Positions 50,775-58,335 of a stretch of DNA of 64,000 nt are shown piece by piece. Origin of the DNA: Streptococcus timonensis (GTDB lineage: Bacteria > Bacillota > Bacilli > Lactobacillales > Streptococcaceae). Both the position numbers and the translations under genes were made by a program. Position 1 is the first letter of the stretch. Each line of letters begins with the position of its first letter. The notes beneath the pieces are model-generated. The model saw only the letters and a list, made by a program, of their open reading frames with translations. It was not told the DNA's origin and did not search any database. The stretch lies in assembly GCF_900095845.1 (NCBI RefSeq), contig NZ_FMIX01000004.1, positions 441,501 to 505,500 of the forward strand, written 5' to 3'.

Positions 50775-51356
50775 TTACACTTTTAAATTCCGGTGGTGAA
50801 TTTTTTGAAACTCATCCGAAATAAAATCTCCAAATTCTGCAAATGATTCAATAGGTAAATTAAAAATTTCTGGTTTACGACGAATAAGAAAACTTAAAAT
50901 ATGATAATGACTATTGGGTGTTTCAAGCAATTCAATGCTTTTGAGTATTTTTTGCCTAGCATCCTCTTCATCTATTTCTTGCTCGATGGAGAAGTCTGCA
51001 TTGTGAGCCAATCCCATAGCAGGATTAATAGAAGTAATTTCACTTGGGGTTGGATTTTGGTAATCGGGATCTTGAGCAATTATCCGCCAGTCTGACTCTA
51101 GCTTTGATTCAAATAAGGTATGACAGTCTAAAACGGTTTTGAATAGAATTGGGTAATTCCCAGCATTTTTATAATCGAATGGCTCAACTGGGCTTGAAGT
51201 AAACAAATCAAAAATTCCTACAGTGGCACCAAGCTTATTTTTAGCGATTATTCTACCGTAACCGAATAATTTATCAGCTATTTTAAAACAAAATAAATCA
51301 CCATTCTTAAGATATCTATATAAAGTTCTGTTTTTTTCCCAATTAAAGATTTTCAT
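50775..51356 (-). CDS. Imm26-like immunity protein, copy 1
   Basis: 193 residues. LYRYLKNGDLFCFKIADKLF, GYGRIIAKNKLGA and WRIIAQDPDYQNP match the Imm26 pattern, and a paralogue at 59108 has the same layout. Follows the GIY-YIG-type toxin fragment K by 30 bp, its probable partner. Intact. Confidence 0.72.
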   Translation of the reverse strand: MKIFNWEKNRTLYRYLKNGDLFCFKIADKLFGYGRIIAKNKLGATVGIFDLFTSSPVEPFDYKNAGNYPILFKTVLDCHTLFESKLESDWRIIAQDPDYQNPTPSEITSINPAMGLAHNADFSIEQEIDEEDARQKILKSIELLETPNSHYHILSFLIRRKPEIFNLPIESFAEFGDFISDEFQKIHHRNLKV

Positions 51357-51386
51357 AATACTTTTCCTTTTCTATAGTATAGAATG

Positions 51387-51798
51387 TTAAATTATTGGAA
51401 GATTTTTACAACCATTTTTGAGAATATGGTCTCTTCCCGCAACCATTGCTTCTTGTCTTTTAACATTACGGGTCTTATTCTCAACAAATGAATGACATTT
51501 ATTTCCTCTGGTTTTAGTTTTTTTAGGATTAAAATTACTTTTCTGACCTTTTTTAAGTTTTTTTCCTGTCAGTGTTCCATGTTGTCGAATACAGCCTTCC
51601 TCATATCCACGGGCGGTTTCGTAATCCAAATCGTTATATAATTCTACTAAGCGTTCTGTTCCAACTAATCTTCCTGATTTCCTGTGTTGTTTTGCACGAG
51701 TCTTTATATTATCCGTAATACAGATATAAAAAGGTTTACTATCCCCTGGCCTATACAATCCATTAACAGACAATTTTTAAAATCCCAAGGGATCTAAC
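51387..51798 (-). pseudogene. GIY-YIG-like nuclease toxin tip K
   Basis: About 128 residues: NGLYRPGDSKPFYICITDN, RAKQHRKSGRL, then LDYETARGYEEGCIRQHG, the GIY-YIG endonuclease layout (Y, R and E positions present). The glycine of the usual YxGIT/YIG turn is Cys here. It is cut from its core by a TAA just after DPLGF; only a TTG gives a start. Followed by C-terminal KTRNVKRQEAM. Nuclease activity is inferred from motif only. Confidence 0.66.
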
Positions 51799-52200
51799 CA
51801 CATTTGAAAATTTGGCGCAAACCAATACAGATTCTCCCCACCATTAAACCAATAGGAAGGGCTGGTATGTGCTATCCGTTACCTTGGTTTCCTCTTTCAG
51901 ACGACCCCAGCCAGTGTAGTTGCCGAACCATAAGAGGTTGCCGTCTTTATCGGTCATCTCACGCGGGATACCGATTTGGTCGCAGTGGAAGTAGTGGGTC
52001 TGTTGGCGGTTTTCGCCGTCTTCGGTTGTCCAATCGTGGACTTGCGCTAAAGGCTCGTAGGAATCTTGATCTGTGTAGATATAGGTATATCTGCCGTCCG
52101 GGTGGATTTCCTGCAAGAGGTGGCTGCCGTCCTAAACGAAGCGGGTTTGGTTTTCGAGACCGTTCCCGCTCAAATCATGCGGGAATGACGTTTCCGAAAC
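51799..52200 (-). pseudogene. Rhs core fragment K
   Basis: Starts near a perfect AG-DUS (52211-52222) and reads GLENQTRFV, a TAG for Trp, [71 protein letters not shown], then an internal deletion joins it to GENLYWFAPNFQMWLDPLGF and a TAA. The missing part is the [15 protein letters not shown] block. Confidence 0.8.
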
Positions 52201-52210
52201 TTCTTTGTCT

Positions 52211-52255
52211 TTCAGACGGCCTTGCAGGTGTATTGTGTCTTAACCCAACCTACGG
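52211..52255 (-). repeat. Element D2 with perfect AG-DUS
   Basis: - strand AGGCCGTCTGAA exact (52211-52222), preceded by GTAGGTTGGGTTAAGACAC-type sequence (about 52235-52255), between immunity at 52312 and Rhs core K. Confidence 0.8.
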
Positions 52256-52311
52256 CTACTACATGATTCAATTTTATCTTGCCAGTCGATTGTATTAGTA
52301 ATTTTGGTGTT

Positions 52312-52590
52312 TTAATTTACCTCAATTCCATCAACATATTGAGAATCCTCAATATATACAGTTGAGAAGCTTTGTATAAAGTCGGGAGTTTTTTGCTCAT
52401 CTCTTTTGGGTTTGAAGAAGCCTTTCATAATTGTCCAATCGTATATAGATATATCAATAGGGTACTTTGATAACATTCCACTAATTTTATATTTTTCTAT
52501 CCATTGAACAGCTTTTTCTTTAGATGAAAAGATAGCCGATGGGAAGCTTGCTCTGCTTCCTTGAACAACCCACATGTAAAATTCATTCAT
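52312..52590 (-). CDS. Putative immunity protein, DUF7710-like
   Basis: 92 residues from MNEFYMWVVQGSRASFPSA, with FSSKEKAVQWIEKYKISG and YPIDISIYDW, a pattern I associate with DUF7710-type small proteins. AAAGGAC precedes the ATG by 6-7 bases; an alternative ATG lies two codons upstream. Open and intact. Confidence 0.55.
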   Translation of the reverse strand: MNEFYMWVVQGSRASFPSAIFSSKEKAVQWIEKYKISGMLSKYPIDISIYDWTIMKGFFKPKRDEQKTPDFIQSFSTVYIEDSQYVDGIEVN

Positions 52591-52613
52591 AGTCATGTCC
52601 TTTTTAGTTTTGT

Positions 52614-53198
52614 TTAAGTTGTTTGTACGAAGAATAATCCACCAGATAGATCTGGATTTATAAAAATATATCCGATGTTCTCAGTTAGATAAAAAATTTC
52701 ATTTATTTTTTCAGGTAGATCCATTCCTAAGATTTGACCTATGAAAATATATTTTTCTAGAAAATCATCACTCTCTTGCTGTAAATATTCAGGTTGTCCT
52801 CCTAAAAAACTCATTTCATCTAAATTCTCAATAGGATTAATTGGATAAAATTTATCTAGGTTAATCTTGAACTGATTTTTATCTCCGACGATAACTCTCG
52901 TGTATCCTTGAATAGCATCGTCAATTTCAGTAATGTAGTCAAGAAAATAATCTTCTTTATCATAATAAGAAAAAACGTAAATTGCTTTATCTTTATATTC
53001 CATATTCTGAAAATCTGTTTTAAATTGAGGTGCAATAGTTAATAGATTTTCAATTGGTATAAAAGCAACCAATGCTAACTCATGACCATCTGGCGCTATC
53101 ACTTTATTTGAATAGTCTAAATCTAGCCCAACTAATATATTATTTATATTGGGTTTACTATCTAAAAAGTTAAAATTAACGTATCCATTTTTTTTCAT
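52614..53198 (-). CDS. Putative immunity protein, YwqG/DUF1963-like
   Basis: 194 residues. FLGGQPEYLQQES, DFLEKYIFIGQILG and GYIFINPDLSGGLFF follow the order of conserved blocks in YwqG-type DUF1963 proteins. AGGAG precedes the start. It comes 18 bases after the remnant toxin tail J, suggesting a lost partner. Confidence 0.55.
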   Translation of the reverse strand: MKKNGYVNFNFLDSKPNINNILVGLDLDYSNKVIAPDGHELALVAFIPIENLLTIAPQFKTDFQNMEYKDKAIYVFSYYDKEDYFLDYITEIDDAIQGYTRVIVGDKNQFKINLDKFYPINPIENLDEMSFLGGQPEYLQQESDDFLEKYIFIGQILGMDLPEKINEIFYLTENIGYIFINPDLSGGLFFVQTT

Positions 53199-53216
53199 TT
53201 AAATTCTCCTAAAAAT

Positions 53217-53267
53217 TTAAGGGCGTTTCTTACCTGCTTTTTTTAATTTTTGAGGTGCAGTGCAATC
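53217..53267 (-). pseudogene. Toxin tail J, 16 codons
   Basis: Reads DCTAPQKLKKAGKKRP to TAA just before the immunity gene at 53198, and begins at the stop codon of the TPR gene. It is the last bit of a toxin otherwise lost. Confidence 0.45.
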
Positions 53268-53720
53268 TTACTTTTTGGTTTTTTTCTTAGGATTTAATTC
53301 GTCTTTACGCTGCTTATAAAACTGCCAATATTTTTTGTCCTCAATACTAAATGGATAATATCCAGCATCATTATAAGCAATATCAAAATATTTATAAGCT
53401 TCATCATATTTTCCAAGGTCATAATAAAAAATACCAGCTAACAGATACGTCCCTGCATTAGTGGTTCCTAAGTCAGCGACACTTAAAGCAATACTCAGCC
53501 ATTCCTTAGCCTGTTCATATTTTTGATTTTTATAATACAACTCAAACAAAGCAATCGTAACCATTGTCGTTGGATGCGCCCATTGAGTTACTGGCTTGGG
53601 TATTAGCTCAAATGCTTCTTTTAATAACTTTTCTTGTTCTAAAAAAGGTTTATTATAAGCCTCACAGACTAAATCATTAATCTTTGATTCTAATTCTGGA
53701 TTAACTGCATCTAAATTCAT
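53268..53720 (-). CDS. TPR-repeat immunity-like protein
   Basis: 150 residues, helical, with TPR-like units (ALFELYYKNQKYEQAKEWLS and GIFYYDLGKYDEAYKYFDIA) and a Lys-rich tail. ATG 53720 has GAGGTG nine bases before. TPR proteins occur as immunity proteins of Rhs cassettes; the partner toxin is not present. Intact. Confidence 0.65.
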   Translation of the reverse strand: MNLDAVNPELESKINDLVCEAYNKPFLEQEKLLKEAFELIPKPVTQWAHPTTMVTIALFELYYKNQKYEQAKEWLSIALSVADLGTTNAGTYLLAGIFYYDLGKYDEAYKYFDIAYNDAGYYPFSIEDKKYWQFYKQRKDELNPKKKTKK

Positions 53721-53749
53721 AGCATACAACACCTCAATAAAAATGAAAC

Positions 53750-53813
53750 AAGGTTGTCTGAAAATTGATTTCAGATACCCTTGATATTTGGTGGGACTCG
53801 ACCTAACCCACGC
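53750..53813 (-). repeat. Element D3 with degenerate DUS hairpin
   Basis: AGGTTGTCTGAA at 53751-53762 (11 of 12 matching AG-mucDUS) pairs imperfectly with TCAGATACCCTT, followed by GTGGGACTCGACCTAACCCA. It lies between the immunity genes at 53268 and 53817. Confidence 0.65.
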
Positions 53814-53816
53814 TTA

Positions 53817-54230
53817 CTAAAAACTATAATGAATGATTTTTAATTCTATACCTAACTCAGATAATAATTGAATTTGATTTAAGGAGATTTTATATTCACG
53901 AGTGGCCTCATCGGTACCCCAGCTGTATATTATAAGCTCTTTATTTAGTTTATATTTTTTAAATACGTAATTTAAATCCTTTTTTATGCTTTCTATTGTT
54001 TTTATAATTTTATTAATTTTTTCCTTTAAATTTTCCTCTTTATCTATGCCAAAAGAATAGTAAGATTGTTCAATTACAAATTGAATCTTTTGGTTTGGTG
54101 ATGTAAATAAATCTCCCTTGCTATAAAATTCAGCATTTTTAATATTAAGTATTTTGTCTATTTCTTTCATGTTGATGTAATCATTTGATTCCATATAAAA
54201 TGTTACTTCAATTAAATTATTCAGCATCAT
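53817..54230 (-). CDS. Putative immunity protein I, DUF4279-like
   Basis: 137 residues. C-terminal LIIYSWGTDEATREYKISLN and LLSELGIELKIIHYSF resemble DUF4279-type immunity proteins. Overlaps the end of toxin I by 14 bases, with AGGA as ribosome-binding site. Its partner is the toxin-33-like tip. Intact. Confidence 0.6.
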   Translation of the reverse strand: MMLNNLIEVTFYMESNDYINMKEIDKILNIKNAEFYSKGDLFTSPNQKIQFVIEQSYYSFGIDKEENLKEKINKIIKTIESIKKDLNYVFKKYKLNKELIIYSWGTDEATREYKISLNQIQLLSELGIELKIIHYSF

Positions 54231-54582
54231 TGCAACCAATTCCTGTTCTAATAAATTCAGAAGAATTTTTTCTTCTTAATAAATGTTCTCCAGTTTTATT
54301 TTGTTTATAAACATCATAATGAGATACGGCTCGTTTACCAACATAATCACCTTTAAACGCATGTGGATCTGTGCCTATTTGATCTAAAATCCGGTTCAAT
54401 TCTTTTTGGTTAATTAGTTTACTATCTTTTGTATCTCCGTCATTACAACTAGACGACAATCTATATAAATCTACCCAAGCTTTTACATTTTGAGAATAGT
54501 TATAAAAATTGCTTCCTCCCCACAAACCGACCCGCATCAGGCTCATAATACCTGAAGAAGTTGTAATGCAGCCCCGTTTCAC
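54217..54582 (-). pseudogene. Toxin-33-like tip I, frameshifted from its core
   Basis: Reads [20 protein letters not shown], then a tip of about 70 residues with DPHAFKGDYVGKRAVSHYDV and YKQNKTGEHLLRRK, resembling polymorphic toxin type 33 (from memory). The core before it (54520-54640) is in another frame because of a short deletion in the GRFV..GL block. The ORF start lies in the wrong core frame, so expression as a toxin is unlikely. Confidence 0.68.
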
Positions 54583-54640
54583 GGTCGCAATACTGGTTTT
54601 GCAGGCGGAAGGGTTGGTATGCGCTATCTATAAATATGAT
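54500..54640 (-). pseudogene. Rhs core fragment I
   Basis: [20 protein letters not shown] and [12 protein letters not shown], then the frame shifts into the tip. The deleted block NQDPIGLW would be bounded by the direct repeat TTGTG in intact copies, a likely slippage site. Confidence 0.75.
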
Positions 54641-54653
54641 TTTTGAATTTTGC

Positions 54654-54899
54654 TTAAATAATATCTTCTTCGCAAGACAAGAAGTAGTCATAATTATTTA
54701 TGTCTAATTTCTCGCATAAATAAGGTTCGATTATTTTTGCAACTTCATTTGATATCCAATATTCTTCATACATCGAGCTAGTTTCATGACAAATTTTTTG
54801 TAAGAAATCGAGAGATGGTTCATTCTTAAAATTTATAACCTCAATAAATTTTTCTCCATTTTTTTCGAATTTTGATATAAATCTGATGGTTTTTTTCAC
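54654..54899 (-). CDS. Cloacin/colicin E3-type immunity-like protein
   Basis: 81 residues. The C-terminal part [12 protein letters not shown] and [12 protein letters not shown] aligns by eye with the LQPYFNHQIDI...EYFVSF region of colicin E3 immunity. It overlaps the end of the colicin E3-like toxin fragment by 4 bp (ATGA), the expected gene order. A truncated duplicate of its start is at 59706-59792. Intact. Confidence 0.68.
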   Translation of the reverse strand: MKKTIRFISKFEKNGEKFIEVINFKNEPSLDFLQKICHETSSMYEEYWISNEVAKIIEPYLCEKLDINNYDYFLSCEEDII

Positions 54900-55132
54900 G
54901 GTTCTATCCTTCTGTTTTTAATAAGGTCTTTTAATTGTTTGCCAGTCTTAGAGGAAAATGCGCCAAGGTGTTTTCCTCGTTTATCATATTTTTCAACTTC
55001 TCCATGTTGAGAGTCACATTCTAGAATGCAGGCTCCAGTGATGGGGCTTCGATAGGTGAAATGGCGTACGTGCGTACCGCAGCCCCAAGTCAGGATTGGA
55101 GGTTTGTGCGGGCTACGGCTTGCTTGATTCAC
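54896..55132 (-). pseudogene. Colicin E3-like rRNase tip H fused to J4
   Basis: 78-codon frame that runs out of J4 (GTHVRHFTYRSPITGACIL) into DSQHGEVEKYDKRGKHLG and [20 protein letters not shown], the C-terminal domain of colicin E3-type 16S rRNases with catalytic Asp, His and Glu in DSQHGEVE. The Trp usually before DSxHG is Cys. Only about 45 residues of nuclease are present, about half of the E3 cytotoxic domain, so activity is doubtful. GTGGG-like start and the J-coded ATG exist. Confidence 0.72.
55066..55125 (-). repeat. Junction repeat J4
   Basis: - strand AGCAAGCCGTAGCCCGCAC then AAACCTCCAATCCTGACTTGG and GCGGTACGCACG. It follows Sel1 immunity G and leads into the colicin E3-like fragment. 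Confidence 0.82.
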
Positions 55133-55184
55133 CCCAGTTTTACTCAGGGATTTATACGCTAGCTTGGTTAGTTTTTTATTTTAA

Positions 55185-55565
55185 CTATTTGTTTTCATGT
55201 TTATGTTTGGAATTCTGCTTTTCATTATGTATATCAGTGAGTAGGTTAGTAATAGACATCCCATTTTTTTGAGCAAGTAGAGCCCATTTTTCCGCTTCGT
55301 CTAATTTGTTTTTGTCTTTACTGTCTTTGTAATGATCAAAGAATATATAGGCCAAATCATATTGTGCTTGAGTATTACCTAATTCGGCTGATCGAATTAA
55401 CCAAAATATAAATTTATCATTGTTAAATTCATAAAAAGCAAAATAATTCGCTAATTTTGATGCTGCTTGACTATTGCCAGAGGAAGCAGCAATTCTTAAC
55501 TTTTCCAGATCAGTTTTAGAAATATACATACTGTCATTTATTGAAATGTTGGCATTAGATTTCAT
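55185..55565 (-). CDS. Sel1-repeat immunity protein G
   Basis: 126 residues with Sel1-like units (KLRIAASSGNSQAASKLANY and RSAELGNTQAQYDLAYIFFD). It sits downstream of a truncated His/Cys toxin fragment, and a homologous pair lies next to it (55849-56172). That repeated pairing supports an immunity role. Hydrophilic Lys-rich tail. Intact. Confidence 0.7.
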   Translation of the reverse strand: MKSNANISINDSMYISKTDLEKLRIAASSGNSQAASKLANYFAFYEFNNDKFIFWLIRSAELGNTQAQYDLAYIFFDHYKDSKDKNKLDEAEKWALLAQKNGMSITNLLTDIHNEKQNSKHKHENK

Positions 55566-55634
55566 GTCTCTATCCTTACTGTATAAGTTATTATAAGACG
55601 TTAGAAAAATACTTAAAAAATAAATTTAAGGATT

Positions 55635-55848
55635 TTATGGCTTAATTGTAACATATTTACCTCCATTTAATACTTCTCCTGTAACTGCACTAACATTTTC
55701 TGTTGCACCACGTACAGGTGCTTTTAATTCATTAGCCAATTTTTGAGCAAATGAATTGTCCCCTTTCCCTGTTTGACAAGCAACTAATGTTACTGGTTTC
55801 CCTCCAGAAGTTTTAGGTTTGTAACGATAATCCGCTAAATCTTATTAA
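55635..55848 (-). pseudogene. Toxin G fragment, C-half of a His/Cys (clan CD-like) domain
   Basis: Reads DYRYKPKTSGGKPVTLVACQ then TGKGDNSFAQKLANELKAPV and ends LNGGKYVTIKP. It is homologous to the second half of toxin F (LSCNTGKG...LANEL). The HG-containing first half and Rhs core are absent; a stop precedes it. Inactive. Confidence 0.7.
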
Positions 55849-56172
55849 TTAATTGATATTTATCAATATTTTTAATTCGTCTGGTAGTTTGGCACCATTT
55901 CTATATGCCTTTTTAGCCCAAAATATGGCTTTTTCTTTATTACCTTGTGTGAAAAATAAATCGGCTAAATTGGATTGGGCAATTGGATGTCCATTTTTTG
56001 CTGCTATCTCTAGCCATTCAAATTCCAAATCTTGATCTAAAGATACAAACATGTGGTATTGATATAATTTGAAGGCTGAGTTTTTATCTCCATTAGTGGC
56101 GTTCTTTTCGAGAATTTGAATTTCTTCATCTGAAATCCAATAAGTACTACCTGTTGATATAAAGTTAGTCAT
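55849..56172 (-). CDS. Sel1-repeat immunity protein F
   Basis: 107 residues. ATNGDKNSAFKLYQYHMF and AAKNGHPIAQSNLADLFF are Sel1-type repeats, related to the protein at 55185. Its ATG overlaps the stop (ATGA) of a short lipoprotein-signal ORF at 56169-56267, so the mature protein may originally have been an exported lipoprotein. Downstream of toxin F. Confidence 0.7.
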   Translation of the reverse strand: MTNFISTGSTYWISDEEIQILEKNATNGDKNSAFKLYQYHMFVSLDQDLEFEWLEIAAKNGHPIAQSNLADLFFTQGNKEKAIFWAKKAYRNGAKLPDELKILININ

Positions 56173-56267
56173 TTTAAGTTTCTTTCCGGATGTTGTTTAC
56201 ATGATATTAAAGGAGTTAATAACAAAAATAAAATAAAGAAATTTTTTAGTATTTCCATAGTTAGCAT
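56169..56267 (-). CDS. Short ORF with lipoprotein signal peptide
   Basis: 32 residues, MLTMEILKNFFILFLLLTPL then ISCKQHPERNLK, ending at a TGA that overlaps the Sel1 start. The charged start, hydrophobic core and LISC lipobox form a lipoprotein signal. AAGGATC is upstream. It may be the severed signal of Sel1 immunity F (frameshift) or a stand-alone lipopeptide. Confidence 0.5.
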   Translation of the reverse strand: MLTMEILKNFFILFLLLTPLISCKQHPERNLK

Positions 56268-56272
56268 GATCC

Positions 56273-56830
56273 TTACTTATTTTTTTTACTTTGAGGAGTA
56301 AAGCTTCTCATGGTGACTGGTTTGCTTGTATCTTGCGAGCGAACAGCCTTCATTCTCATCGGTGTTAATTTCCCGTGACTTGAAAACCAAAGATATTCAT
56401 TTGGTGCTTTAACTGTAGTATTTAATTCATTAGCAAGTTGTTGTTCAAGAGGGTTGGCTCCTTTTCCTGTATTACAGGATAAAATCTCAACCGTCATACC
56501 TGATTTATAGTTAGGATTTTTTTAAAATTCTCGCTGCTAATTTTTTAGCATCTAATCTTTCACCTGTAGCCCCATCCACCATCAACGAAGGATTGCCATG
56601 GCCTCCTACTTGGAAAGTATTCGGTTTATTGGCAACTTTTTGAGCGTAAGAGTGTATGTTTTCATTACTTGGGAATAAATTCATATCAACTCCAGCTAAA
56701 CCTAACCAATTGCCCCATACTTGGGTATTAGGTGCAAACTGATACAAATTCTCTCCACCCATCAACCCAATCGGGTCCTGATTAACAAACCACCCCGCAT
56801 CAGGTTCATAATACCTGAAGAAGTTGTAGT
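56273..56830 (-). pseudogene. Rhs core plus His/Cys caspase-like toxin F, frameshifted
   Basis: Core [20 protein letters not shown] and [20 protein letters not shown], then [20 protein letters not shown] (HG motif), a frameshift in a seven-A run (T-run 56517-56523 on +), and [20 protein letters not shown] (Cys motif), ending SKKNK. The order HG then SC at strand ends recalls clan CD proteases (caspase, CHAT). Removing one A restores a single frame. Followed by the lipoprotein ORF and Sel1 immunity. Confidence 0.72.
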
Positions 56831-56930
56831 GCAGCCCCTATATTTTGATTGGCATACTGGCGGGAATGAGGACGGAAGGAGACGTAGACGGAATGAGTAG
56901 AAGAAATTAATTGGGTAGAAAATTAATTAA

Positions 56931-57347
56931 CTATTCATTTGGATTAAATAGATTAAAGAAATCTTCCACTGTATTTGCAACTTTTCTCCATTGTAAAACT
57001 CCATCATCCCAATAAATAATCTCAGGAATGTTACAGTTGGTGAAATCCATGCAAAATGGGCAATCTGAGCCATCGGTGGCAAAGCATAGCGAATTTTCTA
57101 AAGAGTATGCACCACCAAGATAATATTTTAATTCATTATCTGATAATTTATGCTGTGTATGGTATTCTTCATCTACATCAAAATACGTTAACATCTCTGC
57201 ACCTTCAGCATAAATCTGCTCTTTAGAGATAAAGATTGTGCCTAACTCAGTGTCCAATGGATTTTCAAATTGATCATAATTTCTTTTCAATGAGCCACCA
57301 TTTTTAAATTTTTTTACAAGTTGAAAATAAATTTCAGGAATTTTCAT
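56931..57347 (-). CDS. SUKH/SMI1-KNR4 family immunity protein E
   Basis: 138 residues. MKIPEIYFQLVKKFKNGGSL, then LCFATDGSDCPFCMDF and IYWDDGVLQWRKVANTVEDF, typical for SMI1/KNR4 (SUKH) proteins, a large immunity superfamily. It begins 17 bp after the stop of the HNH-like toxin E, its probable partner. Intact. Confidence 0.78.
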   Translation of the reverse strand: MKIPEIYFQLVKKFKNGGSLKRNYDQFENPLDTELGTIFISKEQIYAEGAEMLTYFDVDEEYHTQHKLSDNELKYYLGGAYSLENSLCFATDGSDCPFCMDFTNCNIPEIIYWDDGVLQWRKVANTVEDFFNLFNPNE

Positions 57348-57364
57348 AAATAAACCTCTTTACT

Positions 57365-58214
57365 TTATCGAATAAAACCAAACATCTTCTCAAATTCATC
57401 GCCAATCCATTTTTGGGATTTTGCATATTGAATGGCTTTTTTAATAGCCTTTTTGCACCCCTCATCATCAGGAAACAAATCTTGAATATCTTTAATATCT
57501 AATGCAAATCGTTCTTCAAAATTTAAAATTGCGTCGTCTTTCATGGTTTTTTTCCCTCTACCTGCAAATGTACGTGTCTTTTTATGCCCCTCTTTTGTCA
57601 TCAAGATTGATGGTCCATCTGATCTTGAAATATTTTCATTTTTCAAGAAAGCATTTTGCGGCATATGATGACCAACTGTTTTTGTATTTTTCTTTTTGTC
57701 CATATCACTGAAGGAACCACCATCTAGACATACACATAGACCAAGTACGTCAATCCATACTTGCGTGTTGAGCGCAAACTCATATAAGTTAGTTATGTTG
57801 CTTGCCAGTCCAATCGGATCCTGATTCACAAACCGACCCGCATCAGGCTCATAATACCTGAAGAAGTTGTAATGCAACCCCGTTTCACGGTCGGCGTACT
57901 GGTTTTGCAGGCGGAACGGCTGGTATGCGTTATCCGTTACCTTGGTTTCTTCTTTCAGACGACCCCAGCCGGTGTAGTTGCCGAACCACAAGAGGTTGCC
58001 GTCCTTATCAGTCATCTCACGCGGGATGCCGATTTGGTCACAGTGGAAGTAGTGGGTCTGTTGTCGGCTTTCGCCGTCTTCGTTGGTCCGGTTATGTACC
58101 TGTGCCAAGGGTTCGTAGCTGTCGGGGTCGGTGTAGATATAGGTATACCTGCCGTCCGAATGGATTTCCTGTGAGAGATGGCTGTCGTCCCAAACGAATC
58201 CAGTGGCATTTTCG
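57365..58214 (-). pseudogene. Rhs C-terminal fragment with HNH-like toxin E (5'-truncated, longest open frame)
   Basis: Open from about 58214 to 57365, over 280 codons. Core: [103 protein letters not shown]. Tip of about 115 residues with VGHHMPQNAFLKNEN, DGPSILMTKEGHKKTRTFAG and WIGDEFEKMFGF, a His-rich pattern like HNH-type nucleases. No stop or frameshift is seen; only the front of the gene is missing. ATG 58108 inside the core could start a shortened protein. Best candidate for a still functional tip. Confidence 0.74.
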
Positions 58215-58285
58215 AGGCCGTCTGAAGCTTCTTCGTTTTTTAGACGACCTTACTACACTGTTGGGACTTAACCCAGTCTATGCTT
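58215..58285. repeat. Element D4 with perfect AG-DUS and DUS-like hairpin
   Basis: AGGCCGTCTGAA exact on the + strand (58215-58226) faces TAGACGACCT (58241-58250), making a terminator-like hairpin, followed by TGTTGGGACTTAACCCAGTC. It sits between immunity D and Rhs core E. Confidence 0.82.
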
Positions 58286-58335
58286 GTCAGGAGATATAAT
58301 AAAGATATCAAAATATAGATAGAGTAGTAAAAGTT

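Noticed and set aside
51804..52298. Long + strand frame over Rhs core K
   Set aside because: Antisense shadow of the core; similar Arg/Ser/Gly-rich + frames appear over other core copies (46271, 57925, 62609) for the same reason.
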